Assembly: GCA_033439295.1 (NCBI GenBank)
Contig: JAVTLE010000014.1
Coordinates: 4,712,001 to 4,776,000 of the forward strand
Source: Deuterostichococcus epilithicus
Lineage: Eukaryota > Chlorophyta > Trebouxiophyceae > Prasiolales > Stichococcaceae
Reading direction: 5' to 3'
DNA length: 64,000 nt
Under the pieces are notes generated by a model. It saw only the letters and a list, made by a program, of their open reading frames with translations, did not search any database and was not told the origin of the DNA. Of the stretch, positions 35,701 to 48,074 are shown piece by piece (the first letter of the stretch is position 1; every line of letters begins with the position of its first letter). The translations under genes were made by a program, and so were the position numbers.

Positions 35701-38700
35701 CCCAGCGGCCCTGCTGCTCTGTCAGCTGGTCGCCCAGCGTTGCGGCGCCCGTCGCCGACGACCGCGTCAGGTCCGCGACCTCCGCCTCCAGCTTGGCAAT
35801 GGTGCCGGTCAGCGCCTCCCTCTCTGCCTCGAGCTCTGGAATGCGCCTGCAGGTGTGTTGCAGAGGGTGTCGGGAAAGCGCTTCAGATAGAGGGGCAGAA
35901 ATGTGTGCGCGATGTTGCAAACCCGACCTCCAGCCGCCACCGGCACGATCATTGCCCCCTTCTGCAGTCGTAGCTCCAGCTCAGCGGGAGGTGTGCAGGT
36001 TTGGGGCCAAGTCAAGATAGGACGTGAAGTGACGGCCAGGCAATCGAGCTCAGCCTCGGCAATCTGGGTTGTGTACAAACATAATTGGACGCCTCAATGC
36101 ATGTGTTGCTTGCACCTGCCACTACAGCTGATGACCGGATGCCTATAATTTCCTATTAACTTGAAGAGATTGTCCAGGTTCTGAGAACAGCTGGCCGAGC
36201 TGCGATGAAGCGCGCCACAACAACCGCCAACAAGCGCCTGTCAAAACGCAGGTGGCTGGTCGCGGGGAGGCCGGGCACAGAGTGGGTCCGGAAGCGCGGC
36301 TCTGTGCAACGAATTGGACTGCTCCAGTGGCCATATAAAGGGCTTTGAGGGTGCTCACCCGGCAACATTGTCCAGCGCCCGCTGCGCATCGGCACGGCCT
36401 GCCAGGGCGTCTGCCGCCCGCCGCTTGGCGTCTCCTGCTTCCACTTCTGCATGCTTCAGCGCCGTGCGTGCCTCCCTGCAAAGCAAAATGCTGCCGGCGT
36501 GGGCCGATGGGACAACACACCTGACATCAACGGTCGAGGCAGCAGTGCTGCCGGCTCCTGCTGCTGCCAGATCAGGGACAGCAGCTCCTGGTCATGAGAA
36601 CCGGAAGTATTTGTTTTAGCAGCACTGAATAAGTGTCCGAGAGCTGCCATTCGCGAAAAGATTTTTAAATCAATAAGATTTTTTAAATCATAAACATTTT
36701 GGCGACGGCAAGCATGTGAGCGCATGGGTCCTGTGCGTCGCCTATCCTCACCCGCATGCTACCTTCGTTACCGGGAACTGCATGGCCTATCGACATCGGA
36801 TTGCAAGCACAGGACCCCACCTGAGGGCCTCGGCGTCAACGCGGGTGCCCTTGGTGTCGCGGATCTCCTTCAGCTCCGCCCTCGCCAGGTCCAGCTGCGC
36901 CGTGAGCTCCGTGTTGGCGGTGGCAAAAGCCCTGCGGACCGCCCCATATTGCCAAGGGTTTGTACATGGGCTCTTACACTTGGGGGTCTGAGGTTGATGA
37001 CCACCAGCCAGTGCGCCGTGTGAGGGGCCTGCCCGCGGCTGTCTGTGAAGGGCACGACGCGGCAGTCGAGGGCGTCCATGGCAGCGCTCCGGCCGCGGGT
37101 CTGGTGGCGGCGCCGCCCATGCGCGCATGTGTGTGCAGCCTGCGGGCACTTGAACAGCAGGACAGGGAGCGTCTACTAAATCAATGCAAAACATCATACA
37201 GAAAGGAGGCTCACTCTGAGCGGGCCAGCTGGGCTTGCAGGGCGCGCACTGAGCCGGAGAGCGCGGCGTTGCGCTCTGCCAGCTCCCCATTCTCCTTTTT
37301 GTACTTCTCCACTGCCTCCAGCAGCTTAAGGTCCAGCTTGGACTTGCCGGGCGTCTTGGGCGCCTGATCCAGGCGCAGAAACCCATCCTTTCGAAAGATG
37401 CGCAGGGGGACATCCACAGCGTGACTCGCCAGGCTTGCTGATGTGCCTTGCCCAGCATCGACTTGCCGGGCAGCATGGCCGCCTGGCCCAGCGAACACGC
37501 AACGTTTCCTGCGAAATCTGACGGGTCTGTGCAGCAGCTCCGTGAAACTGGGCGCCCAGGGCGCCAGCGCACGAGCACCGGAGCGCCGGTGTGCCACTGT
37601 GCCTGTGCACCATTGCCCCATTGCTGTGCAACCTGTGTGCCATCTGCCTGCTGCAAGAGCGCTGCATGCGGCGCCAGGGTCTCGCATTGCATGGGACTGC
37701 CGCAGCCACCAGCGCCTGTGCAGGAGGGTGCGACCGGCAGCAGTGGTGCCTCTGCGTGCATGCAAAGCGCGGCCCTCGGATGTTTGCTCGTGGCTGCCCC
37801 GCTGTCACAGCCAACAGCGAGTCATGAAGCACAGCGAGCGAGCAGCTCGTCATGGGGCGCCCACCTGCGCAGCGGCGGCCCGCAGCTCGGCGGCCTCGTC
37901 GGAGAGCGTCGTGTGGCGCTCCGTCAGCGTGGCCAGGGCCTCCTGTGCCGCCGCCCGCTCCGCCTGTGGGGCAGCGATGCGGAGGAATCTGGAGCTCAGA
38001 ACTATGATGAAGCTTCAGCAGGACCTGTCGAACCTGCAAAGAGGCATGTGCAGCCTGTGCCGCCGCCCGCTCCGCCTGCACGCCAAATAGCATTTAACCT
38101 CGAGGCAGGCAGTCGGGCGTGGAAGTGCCTCTCAGGGTTTCAACACATATCGGGGCCTCCTGCACTGCTGCACCCCATGAAACACACCTTGGCGTCTCGT
38201 GCCGCGGCCTCGGCGGCATCCTTCTCCTCGCCCAGCCGCCGGTTCTGCTCCGTGAGCGCCGCCAGCGTCCGCTCCGCTGCATCGCGGGCGTCGCCGGGCG
38301 CCAGACCCCCCAGGCCTGCCACCTGGGTCTGTGCACCCAGTGCACAGCGGGCTCGACTACACTTTTCAGTCACACCTTGCAAGACGAACGTTTGCACGAT
38401 GAACCAGGTCATGCTCACTTGACAGGCGGCACATTCACAGCATCGTGGAGCCGACTGCTGCTTGGACACCGACCCGCAAGCGCCCATGCCCTCCCGGGAC
38501 GGCGTGGCGAGCGTGACACGCAGCGTTGCAACGCTGCTAGTTGTACCCAGAGACACAGTGACAGGGTGGTGCGCCCCTTCTGCATACGGTGCCGCATATG
38601 CACCGTGTGCAGTGAATGTTGGAGTGCAGGTGCGGGCACAATGCACCGCATGAGCCTGTGACCCTTGCGCTCCTGCTGGACACCACTGAAGCTGGCTGCT

Positions 38701-41427
38701 TCGTTGTGATCCAGGGACGCCCAGAACCTCCATCCGGAACCATGAGCGATTGGCGGATGCCGCACATGTGTCCAGGCGCTGGCTGACTCTGAAGCGCCGC
38801 AGCGCACAAGCACTCATCGTCCGCACCGGGAAATTGTAGCGAGGCATGTTGTTCACTGTCTAAAATTGACTTGTACCCTTCGAAGCTGACAAGAAGCGCG
38901 CCTGTAGTCCCATTATCTCGGCGACCAGCGCCTCGGATTCTGCGACCTCCTTGTCACTGGGCGGCCGGCCCAGCACCCGCCCGGAGCTGACCTGCGCGCC
39001 AGCAAAACTCGGATTTGAGAAAAGATGCAATCTGAACAGCTCGCTCAATCCGGACAGCTCACATCAATGAATCGATGCTCTGTCAGTCGCCCCTATAGCC
39101 GCAGGCGCAGGGGCGTCAGCTGGGCGCAGCGGCAACTGCTGAGACACCCTTCGAGGTCTGTGGTCCGCTTGATGTGTGCAGCGGCTGGGCGTGCAGGCTT
39201 TGGGAGCTGTGACGCCCCCCGCCAGCCAAATGCCCCGCAGGCTGGCTACTAGGACAATGTGCTGGAGGCCATCGTGGCATCTCATGGCAGGCGCGTCAGC
39301 GCGCCTCTGCCGGCAGGCTCCCGGCCAGCCGCCTACACACCAAGCATGCTCAGCGGCGACGCATGCAACAGGGAGGTTCACCTGCGCCTGCAGCGTCGCC
39401 ACGTGGCGTTTCAGCGCCTCGTTCTCCTCCGCCAATCCCTCGGCGCCGGTGCCGCCGTTCGCCGCCGGCGCCACGGCAGCGGCAGTAGCGGCGGCGGCGG
39501 CACCCGGCTGCCGCTTGGCCTCCTCCAGTTCGTCCTCCAGCCCATTGACCTGCCGGGCGGAAGGAACCTTTGGTGGCAAAGGTTTCAGGGCGCTGGCATG
39601 GGCTACACGGCATGCCGCCGAGTCCCAGACCAGAGCCGCCAACTAGACACGCGTACTCGACAAGACAGCCAACCCAAGCGCCAAGCCAGCGCCCTGCTCG
39701 GCAGGCTTGAGCAGGTTCATGCCAGGACAACACAAGCCAGGAGGTTTCGCCTCGAAACCCTTTTCATCCCCTAGGAAGCACCCCACCTTGTCGAGCAGGC
39801 TGGACACCTCCTCCATCAGCAAGTCGACCTGGTCCTCCAGCTTGGCGGCGTAGTCGGCGCCCGAAGCGTCGGACGCCTGCCGCGCCAGCACCTTTGGCGA
39901 CAGCGCGCCACTGCTGGTGCGCCGGGTGAGCCCTGCGCGGCAAGAAGATGGGTCTCGACAGGCTCTCCGGAACGAGGAATGCAAGCGAAGCATGCGTCTG
40001 CGCGGGTCGGCCTCGGCGCAATGCACCGCAGTAATTGCGCCGGCCCAGGCCTGCACCATGCGGAAGAGTTTCGGCGGTCGAACGTGTGATGAGCCAGCAC
40101 AAGCACGGCGCGGCACCACGACGGCAGCGCCATGTGATTCCAGGATCCTCACTGCATGCGATGGCGCCGAGCACACCCAGGAGTTTGGTCACCAGATCCG
40201 CGCTCAGCAGAGGGCACGCTGCCTGTACCAGCCCAAACGCTTGTCACAGCACCTCGTCGGGATTCGTGCTGTGGCTTCCCCCTCACCTCCAGAACCGGTG
40301 CGCGGCAGTGGTGGCGTGCCGGGCCGGCTGCCAGGCCCCTGCGGCGTCTTCACGCCGGTCTTCAGGTCCGCGTTCTCCGTCATCAGCCGTTCCAACTCCG
40401 CCTACAGAACAAAAGGCGCAAACGATATGCGGCAGCGACAATGATATTCTTGCAGCCAGTGGAGAAGTGCGTGCGCAGCGGGGTGTGTCCGGGCTACCTT
40501 GTTAGTGCATCCAGCTTGCCGTCATTCAAATGGCAGCACCATCTTTGAAACGCAATACTTGTCCATCACAGCGTACACATTTTGAGTGCAGAGGGGGACT
40601 CAATGGTGCTGCGCAGTCCAGCGGTACGGGAGGCATGCTGCTGAACACCTGTACGACCGTGCAGCACCAGGAAAGCCATGGCAGCGCCCCTGGGAACATC
40701 ACGGGCCAGTCAGGGCGAGGCCGTGGTGTTCACCTGCATCGCAGCGATGTCGGCTGGCGACGGCGCGCCTGCGGCGGCGCGCGAGTCTGCCGACGACTGC
40801 GCCAGCCGCGAGCGCAGCTCCCGCACCTGCGCGGAAAGACGGCCCACCGTCAGCGCTGAGTCGACTCTGAACTCTGCAGCTCAGCCAGCGCATTCCTGCA
40901 TTGCCCGGCAATCGCAGCGTCACAGGTCATGGCCTCGGGTCCCCCAGCTGGGGCGCAACAACGAGGTGGCATCCCCGGGTGTCGCACCGTGTTATGTCCT
41001 CATACACGACATCCAGCATCTCGCTGCTGCCCTCGAGAGGGTGTGCCAAACCCCCACAGTGGCATGTATCCATCGTCAACCAAGAGTTCATTTCGGTGGC
41101 GGCAGAAGCAAGGAAAGCCCGTTTACCTCACATGACAGCACGTCGCTCGCCATGTTGAGGAGGTGCCAGCACGTTGCCACGGCCATGCATAAGGAAGGAC
41201 ACTCCCCACCCCTAGTCTGGTGGCAAACATCCTCAAAAGCCACACGTGACTGAAATAGTGGCAGATTTGAAGATCCTCACCTCATGCGACAGAGTGTTGT
41301 TCTCCTCGATGAGGTCCAGCACCTTGTCATTGCCCTCGGCGTCCAGCGACAGGGGGTCGATGTCAAAGTCGCCAAAGGTGCGCTCCTTGAAGGGCGCGGC
41401 GTCGCTGCCGCTGCCGCCCGCTGCCAT
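29776..41427 (-). CDS. Long coiled-coil protein of unknown family (about 1200 aa, ~21 exons)
   Basis: Exons in order: 41281-41427, 40734-40826, 40287-40401, 39787-39932, 39382-39549, 38877-38991, 38188-38328, 37865-37963, 37215-37363, 36821-36931, 36359-36475, 35684-35846, 34314-34484, 33836-33930, 33375-33559, 32748-33211, 32273-32347, 31404-32006, 31092-31183, about 30284-30356, 29776-30066. Most phases close. The N-terminus is MAAGGSGSDAAPFKERTFGD. Many heptad-like blocks follow (DLIEENNTLSHE, KLEDQVDLLMEEVSSLLDK, LAEENEALKRHVATLQAQ, LEAVEKYKKENGELAERN). The third quarter is Ala/Gln/Pro-rich, then Ser/Arg-rich (SVPRSLSFTRLGSIRRTS), then a charged helix and a 96-residue end with GHYWRAGNEDVGAFMRALGY. 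No motor or membrane domain was seen; a cytoskeletal or scaffold role is inferred. Uncertain: the exon 6/7 and exon 20/21 junctions, and an N-linked frameshift at 31702. Confidence 0.72.
33739..33794 (+). repeat. 28-bp tandem duplication in an intron of the coiled-coil gene
   Basis: Two units, 33739-33766 and 33767-33794, beginning gatgactgctttatgccggc and gatgactgctttgtgccggc, differ at one base. They lie in the intron between the exons at 33836-33930 and 33375-33559. Confidence 0.95.
34828..35246 (+). repeat. Dispersed-tandem array of a TGCTGTCAGGTCAGGG-type unit
   Basis: Around eight degenerate copies of ttgctgtcaggtcaggg occur 35-105 nt apart in one intron of the coiled-coil gene. The best are near 34946-34961, 35015-35025, 35119-35132, 35157-35173 and 35224-35240. 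Each core contains aggtcag, which combines splice-junction-like AG|GT with its own inverse. Confidence 0.75.
35404..35610 (-). repeat. Two degenerate copies of the 3' edge of coiled-coil exon 35684-35846
   Basis: On the plus strand, about 35410-35470 (ccacttgggagccgcacggc, then agctggtcgtcc) and about 35535-35608 (ccagctggtgccgctcggcc, then tgctgctccgctgtcagctgg) match the exon end at 35681-35750 (ccacctggcgccgctccgcc, then tgctgctctgtcagctggtc). Both lie on the donor side of the exon in transcript direction. Confidence 0.7.
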
Positions 41428-42479
41428 GGCCGCCCGGCTGATGGCTCACAGGCTCAGAGCGGCGCCGCAGCAGCTGCAGCGGCAGCTGTCGCGCAGTAGC
41501 GGCCGCGATGTGGCTGCTGCGAGGCTTTCTGTCGGCAGGTGTGGCGCTGCTTGCGTATCACGGACACAGCACAATCCACGCCAATGCTTGGAACCAACGC
41601 TGCAGGGTTCCGCAGGATGCAGGTGTGTCACATACAGCTGCAGGCTATCGGCCGCTCTCCTTGTGAGTGTACTGGTCGATGAAGGGGCCTGATGTCAGGG
41701 CTGGCTGCACATCGGGCCACTGCCAGGCGGCGCTCCGCGTGCACGCTGCGGCATAACGACCGGGTTGGCATGCACCGCACTGTCTTATGAACGGCTAGCG
41801 CATGATGCAAATCAGGTACGGCATGTCTTGCATCACGGTAAGGGTCCGCATATCGTCAGCCTGCCAGCCGGTGCTGCCGAAAGGTCCTCACCCAGAGGTC
41901 ATCACTTTCATGGACCCGGAAAGATATCAGCTGACAGAGGTAGAGATGCGAGCTGACAAACGTGATCCAGTTTCTCGGCTTGGTTCGAATCAAAGGAACA
42001 ACCCCTGGATCCGACTCTTAGCGACTGAAATCAGAATCTTCAGGCCGCCACACGCCGCTGCCGCACCCCAAGCAACACAATGCACTTCCTTGAGACTGTC
42101 GCTGCCTATGCAGGGATTGTGCATTTCATCCCGACGCCCACTGTGGCCACTGAGACTCGCGTGTGGCTTCGCAGTGCTTAAAACCCTTTGCGCACGTGCA
42201 CTTGCTGAGCTCGTGAGCTGGCACACAGGCACAGCCTCCTACAGATCATATCGCTGCGCAGCACGCTGCCCGCATTTAGCTCTCGAGAGAGTGTAAACTT
42301 GTTTCCGGGTGTGATAGACCCAGCCGGCTGAGCAAAGCGGAGCCCTGCTCCCGCTACCCAGGCCGAGACCGTTGCTCATCCCCTTGGCTCAGCCTGGGAC
42401 CCGCTTACTTACACCTCTGAGCTAGCAACTAGCAATTGCTTGCACAGCCCACGTGATGATCGTGCTGCAGTCAGACACA
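41428..42479. promoter_or_regulatory. Divergent spacer, coiled-coil gene and methyltransferase
   Basis: About 1 kb between the two divergent starts; it should contain both promoters. No TATA box was clearly placed. No coding exon is supported. Confidence 0.35.
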
Positions 42480-45400
42480 ATGGCGGCGGCCCGGAGCATG
42501 AGATGCACGGCAGTACCCACGCTGAGCCCCCACCGGTGCGGCATGATAGCTTTCCAGCGCCGTCTAGTCTGTTCCAGTCATGGAGACACCTGCAACACGG
42601 GCAAATCTGCCTGAAATGAATTCCAGATACCTGCCAGGCGACCCTGGTGTCACAGCGCTACCGGTGCGCCCCACTAGGTGCGTCAGAAAATACAGAAAGA
42701 AGTCAATCGGGGCTGGACCTCTCCCCTGCAGGCTCGCGGCCGCGCCCTTCCAGCACGCCCGGCCGAGGCAGGCAGCTGGCCGAGGCAGGCGGCGCGCTGC
42801 GCCGATCGCCGCCTGGCCGCAGCTCGCAGTACTGGCGGACGCTTCAGGCGCCCTGCCACAGCTGAGCGCGACTGCCGACAATGCCGGCGCCGCCACGGCG
42901 CAGCAGGGCGGTGCGGCGCAGAAGGCAGCAGCTTGCTCGGGACTCGGCTGCGCACAGGTGCACTGGGGACCCGCGGGGTGAAGTACCCTCCGGCTGCTGT
43001 GCAGTTGGCAGTCTTAGCATGCGGATGGCTTCCAGGATTCGCCAGCCACGTTGCTCGAAAGAAAGCCAGTGCCAGTCTTGTGCAACAGATCTATATGTGC
43101 GCATGGCGCCATATCGGCAGACAGTGCGTTTGACGCCTCTGTAAGCGTGATGACGACATGATATTGCCGCAGCGGCCGCTGTAGGCATAGCCACCATGCC
43201 TGGACTGGGACCGCAAACACCATGCATTGGCACGGCAGCGCCTCGCAATGCCGCTTTCGTCGGCAGTGCAGTCTGCACATGTGGGCATGCAGCCTGCTGG
43301 TCGCCAAGCCTCCGGCTGACATCAGGGACCGCTGCTGGCGCCTCAGAAGGACGCCTGCACACATGTGCGCTTCGCTTGTGCCACCATTTGCTCATGCTGC
43401 GGCTCCACATCCTGCAAGCCAGTGATTGTCTTCGATCGTCTAACAAACAGGACGTGCTGGACTCTGTGGCACGGCCCTTTGCGGGCCTGACGGAGGCGCT
43501 GCCGGCGGGGTCGCTGCTGGGCGGCGCGGCGGCGCTCGCGGTTGCGGGCGGCCTCGCAGCCTGGCGTTTTGCGGTGTACAGCCGCCGCGAGTACATTGTG
43601 GCCGCCATGCTGCGCAAGTACGTCCCCAGAGGTGAGGTGACCTTCACATACCTGAGGTCGATATGCTGGTCATGTTGCTGTGGGCCATGTTGCAATGCGG
43701 GCACGAGCAGCACCGGCGGTGCATGCCCTCTGTAGAAAGCTGGCGCGGCGTCTGTGGTGGCCGAAGGCAGCACAGCTCCGTCATCCGGTGGTCACCGGGA
43801 AAGAGATACACCTACCTTGGTCGCATTGACGAGAGGCGCTGAGCGAGATGCTGCAACCCGCGCAGCTGCACACCGCGCAGTCGCCGAAACAAACCCTGTG
43901 CTGCACGTTGTATGAATAGCCCGAAAAGGTGTTACCGAAGCCTGCTGATACATGTCTTGCCGTTGCGTGCAGCAGGTGCCAGAGGCATGCAGACCTGTTG
44001 GATCCTTAGAAGCGCCATACCAATGCATATTCCTATCCATGCGCACAGGCGGCGCAAGGGTGATGCAAATTAATGGCACCACCCGGGATGTGTTCTACTA
44101 CCCAACCGGCACCGTGTCCATCCGCGTCGTGGGTTCCGACATCAGGCCGGGTGAGGCATGTCCCTGCGCCAGCAGCAGTTCTCTTCCATCCAGTTCTTTG
44201 TTGTTACGGAGGCGCATGGCACGCGGCGGGCTGTCTTGTTGAGGGATCCTGCGCCGGGGTGGAAGGGTGCGCTGCACTCGTCCGGAGTGCTTGTCTTCCT
44301 TTTGACTGATCTGCTGAATCAGGTCACCTGGCCTGAAGTGCCTCTCGACTTCCAGAACTCGCCCTACATGGAGGGCTGCTGCAGCGCGCACCGCATGCAT
44401 CGCCGGCCTGTACAACTCCGGGCAGGGCTGTGAGGGTTGCGCGGCAGGGTGCAGACTGCCTGCTGCCAGGCTGCATCAGCCGGCTCATCAAGTTGGTGAG
44501 GCGTCGACCTCCTGCTACGGCAGGTCTGATGGAGCAGGCGGGCGCATCAGCGGGCGTGCCCGTGGAGGCACGGAAGCAGTCGCCCACCGACCTCTCCTTC
44601 CAGGTGAGATTGGCTTGTATATAACAAACACACTTGTATGAGCGCTGTGTCGTGCTTACCTGCGCCGTCTGTTCTGCCTCAGTGGGCGCTGCTAGGCATG
44701 AGTGTCATGCCCTGTTGCTGCTGCTTCTGCCAGATGGCATCTGCTGCGAGGTCGTTTGAGCATTGTTCGTGGTGTCCACAACACCTAGGCACAGCCGCAC
44801 ACCCAGCCACTGCATGAGATGCCTCTGCAGCTTCATACATCAGGGCCTAATGTTCTTCCAACGCCTACTCAGGGCACCGGCAGCTTGGACGCGGTGGTGG
44901 CGTTCAATGCGCTGGCGTCGGTCGGCGACACCGGCGCGGCGGCCTACCTGGCAGAGGTGGCCCGCGTTCTGAAGCCGGGAGCGCCATTCGTGTTCGTCGA
45001 CCGAGGTGGGTCCCAAGACCATTAAGCCCGCCGGCGCAGGCTCGGCAAGCAGCAATATGCCAACATCAACCAGCTCTGAAGGCGCGCACTATGACGGTCA
45101 AAGGCTCGGAAGGACTCTGCGTGCAGGAGCACGCCGCTGAGGTTTTGGCGCAGGTTGAGGTCGTGACTGTTACATGCGGCGCACGCTTATCGAATCTCAT
45201 GTTCAGTCTCAATCGACAAAACATGATTTGCGCAGTGGCGGGCGCCGGCGTCGCGGCAGTCGCGCAGCCGCTGGTGGGCGGCATATTCAATTGCATAGGT
45301 GAGCCCCTTGTCGCGATGCTGTCAACCACAACAGGCTGCATGCCCTGCACAAACAGTTCTAAGAGCTCGACAGCTGCTTCCTGTTTCATAAAGCGCTACG

Positions 45401-46015
45401 ATAATGCTGCGGATGAAATTGAACCTGAGCATGCCATTGCAACCTGGTGCATGGGCGCAGATGAGGCGGCGCTGCAGCGGCTGCGGAGAGCAGATAATCT
45501 GGTGGACGTCTCCGGGGACATCGTCCTCAAGGGCCAGGTGCGGCTGAGAGAGCTGCAAGCCTGTATATGCTTACAGGAGTCGCAGCGCGCGCAAATGTGT
45601 CACAACATATAGTCGCTGCCGGTACCCATCTTTGTGTCAACCGGCACATGCTGGTGGCTACACCACATCCACAAGCACAGGCAGACGCTGCGCAGTGGGC
45701 GCCGCCGCTGCGGTGCTGCCGGCTGGCTGCATGTTTGAAAAACGGGCAAGCTACGAGAAAACTGCATTTGGTAGCATTACCCCAATGGTCAATTGTCCAG
45801 GGTGAGGGAGTCAGATCTGCTGTCGCTGAAACCCCGCATGGCATCGTGTGCAGGACCCGCATGCCGTTGGCGTGGCCTTCAGGGCTGGCGGCTCACCCGG
45901 GAGCGGCCAAGTCGACGACCGGCCACGCGAACGCAGAGGCACTGCTAGGCCGTCTGCGCCGCGCAAACCCAAAGGAGGAGGCAAAAAGAAGGGCTTTGCG
46001 GCCAGCGGCCGGTGA
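42480..46015 (+). CDS. SAM-dependent methyltransferase-like protein, probably plastid-targeted
   Basis: Exons: 42480-42535, 42732-42957, 43451-43631, 44049-44150, 44524-44603, 44873-45005, 45236-45298, 45461-45537, 45854-46015. All phases close, giving 359 aa. The start MAAARSMRCTAVPTLSPHR plus an Arg/Ala-rich run looks like a chloroplast transit peptide. A hydrophobic segment (GGAAALAVAGGLAAW, about 112-128) may anchor it. AAMLRKYVP leads into VMQINGTTRDVFYYPTGTV, in the place of the usual glycine-rich motif I. DAVVAFNALAS (about 220) and EVARVLKPGAPFVFVDR (about 240-256) are typical class I methyltransferase elements. The last exon carries GQ-DPHAVGVA, then a Lys-rich tail (KPKGGGKKKGF). 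The substrate cannot be told. A truncated, frameshifted inverted copy lies at 26575-28833. Confidence 0.82.
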
Positions 46016-47057
46016 ACTCTGAACCTCTGCTAGCGAGGTTGGCTGCATGCTGTGGTCTCGATCTATTGGTGCGGGGCGGGGCACTCATCAGCTGCACGTG
46101 AAGCAGGATTTTATCTCTTTTGTGTACCTTGAGGGTCATCTAGAAAGCCTGCGTTCAAGGACGGCGAGTCGGCTGCCCCTGAAGACTCGCCTCATGGGAT
46201 GGTGAGGCGCCTGCACTGAAGCACTGTGTGAGGCACAGAAGCTTCAAAGGGCCAGGAGCACCGCCCATTGCGATGAATTTACATCCAGCGGCAGGCGGGG
46301 CTGCTGACTGATGTTGATGAACCGCATTACAAGCAGATAACTGCTGCACTGCTGAACTCCGTTCAGCACCCCCTGTTTGTGATGCGAGGACATTGGTGTC
46401 GTGACCAGGCAGTTTGCAACAAGCAGCAAGACGTCAAACTGGCATGATCCTAACTTCCGCAAACCGTGCAACACAGCGCCACTGGGGGCCTGGGGCAGGC
46501 ACACCGATTCTTTTGTTAATAATGTGGCACCAGTTTTTACACGGTTGAAGAGTGCACAGCCTCACTAAAGCTCAACGTTCAGAATTCTCCGGGAGCGCAC
46601 AGAAAAATGCTGGCACCATCAACACCGCCCCAATCACATCATTGTTTGAGAAGCTGACATGCGTCAGGCGGTCCGCTATCGGCTGTGACATACAGCTGGA
46701 CGGCAATCAAGCCCGCAGCACACCAATCAAGTAGGAAGAATGTTGGCAGCAAGGCCGCACATTACCGCGCCTGTAGCGGCCGTGCTGTGCCGCTACTGTT
46801 GGCGTCACTATCCGCTTGGACCTGCTGGCGTAGCAAAGCGCCAAGGATATGTTGAGCGCCGTTGCAGACATGGCACAAGCCAGGAAAGACCGTATGTGCC
46901 GCGCTGTGACGCCGCCGATCTGTACCGCCCCAGACGTCAATCCTGCTTCATGGCTCTGCGGTCCTTGACGTTGTTGCCTCTGCGCTTGCACAGTCGACCT
47001 TCAAGCAGCGGTGACGCAACATCTCGCAGGCGAAAGTGTGTAACACGTCAGGTGCAC
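46016..47057. other. Gene-poor spacer, no gene seen
   Basis: 3' flank of the methyltransferase gene and lower-GC spacer. No exon chain or RNA gene could be supported. Confidence 0.3.
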
Positions 47058-47282
47058 TTGCCTGCTTCCACGGTGCATCCACTCCAAGATGACTCGCTGC
47101 TGCTCGAAGCTGGTGCCCGTCTCATTGTTTATCGCAGCAACGAGCAGGCCCAGTGCAATACCGTCAAGAGGGGAATGAGGATTGGGCTTGGGCCTCAGGG
47201 CAAAAAAATCCTCCAGCGTAGGGTCGGACTTTTCCCTATAGAGCTTCCAGGCTTGCTGTGCAAATGACGCGTATACAGCCAT
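47058..47282 (-). CDS. Hypothetical protein exon (75+ aa)
   Basis: An ATG at 47280-47282 opens 75 codons beginning MAVYASFAQQAWKLYREKSD, then TLEDFFALRPKPNP and GIALGLLVAAINNETGTSFE, ending at a gtgcac donor-like site. The composition looks coding, and the local GC is lower than in neighbouring genes. A possible continuation is a short exon after a cttgaag acceptor near 47008, ending in a stop. No family is recognised and it may be a fragment. Confidence 0.3.
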
Positions 47283-48074
47283 GAAACTGCATGGAGGCTG
47301 CGTTGGGCAAAAACCAGGACAAGCGCGAGTTGTGCTGTGCGTTGAAAATGCGAGCTGCGAGGGTCGGAGAAGTTGGAAGGCAGATTTCGGAGATTCGGAA
47401 ATTCGGAGGCAGATTCCCGCGAACAACGTGCCCTTCAAAATGTCGTCCTTCACCACCTACTTCTGTTTCGACTGTCGCGCTGCCAAGGGTTTCATTGTGT
47501 ACATACAGGCTCTCGCTCGCTCGTAGATTCGCAACAGCAGCGGCAGCAGCTATTCGCGGACCGTCAGGACCCTCGGCTACGGTGGCCTGCGATCCCACTA
47601 GCACCACCCAGCACAAACTTCAGATGGAGCACGCAGATGCACGCCTGGCAGGCGACGAACCGAAAGGCACGCGTTTGTATTCACTCACTATTATGAAACG
47701 CCGACGAAGCCGGCATTCAATCTGACTGCTGCCACATACCTGCTGTGCATGCAGTGAGTGCAGTGTCCTGCAATGCAGCTCTGCGCTGCTGAGCAATCGA
47801 ACCCATCAGCTCTCAGGCACGTGGGTCACTTGAAGCAACAGCCGTGTGCATTCGAATGCATGTCGCGACATAGAGTCGCCTTGCATCAGATTTCGTGTCC
47901 TGTTCATCATGCTCAGATCTGAAAACGAATATCGCCAACCTCGCTACCAACCATTGAATGGATGAAACTCAGGGCATCCGTCGACGTTGCTACTGCATGC
48001 GGGGAAGGACAGCAAATTAGCGAGTCGCTCGGATCAATGGTTCGCTCGGCATACGGCAGCCGCAGCAGGCGAAG

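Noticed and set aside
35930-36000. Possible extra coiled-coil exon (LELRLQKGAM... on the minus strand)
   Set aside because: It does not fit the phase between the exons at 36359-36475 and 35684-35846, which join perfectly; it resembles a degraded echo of the latter.
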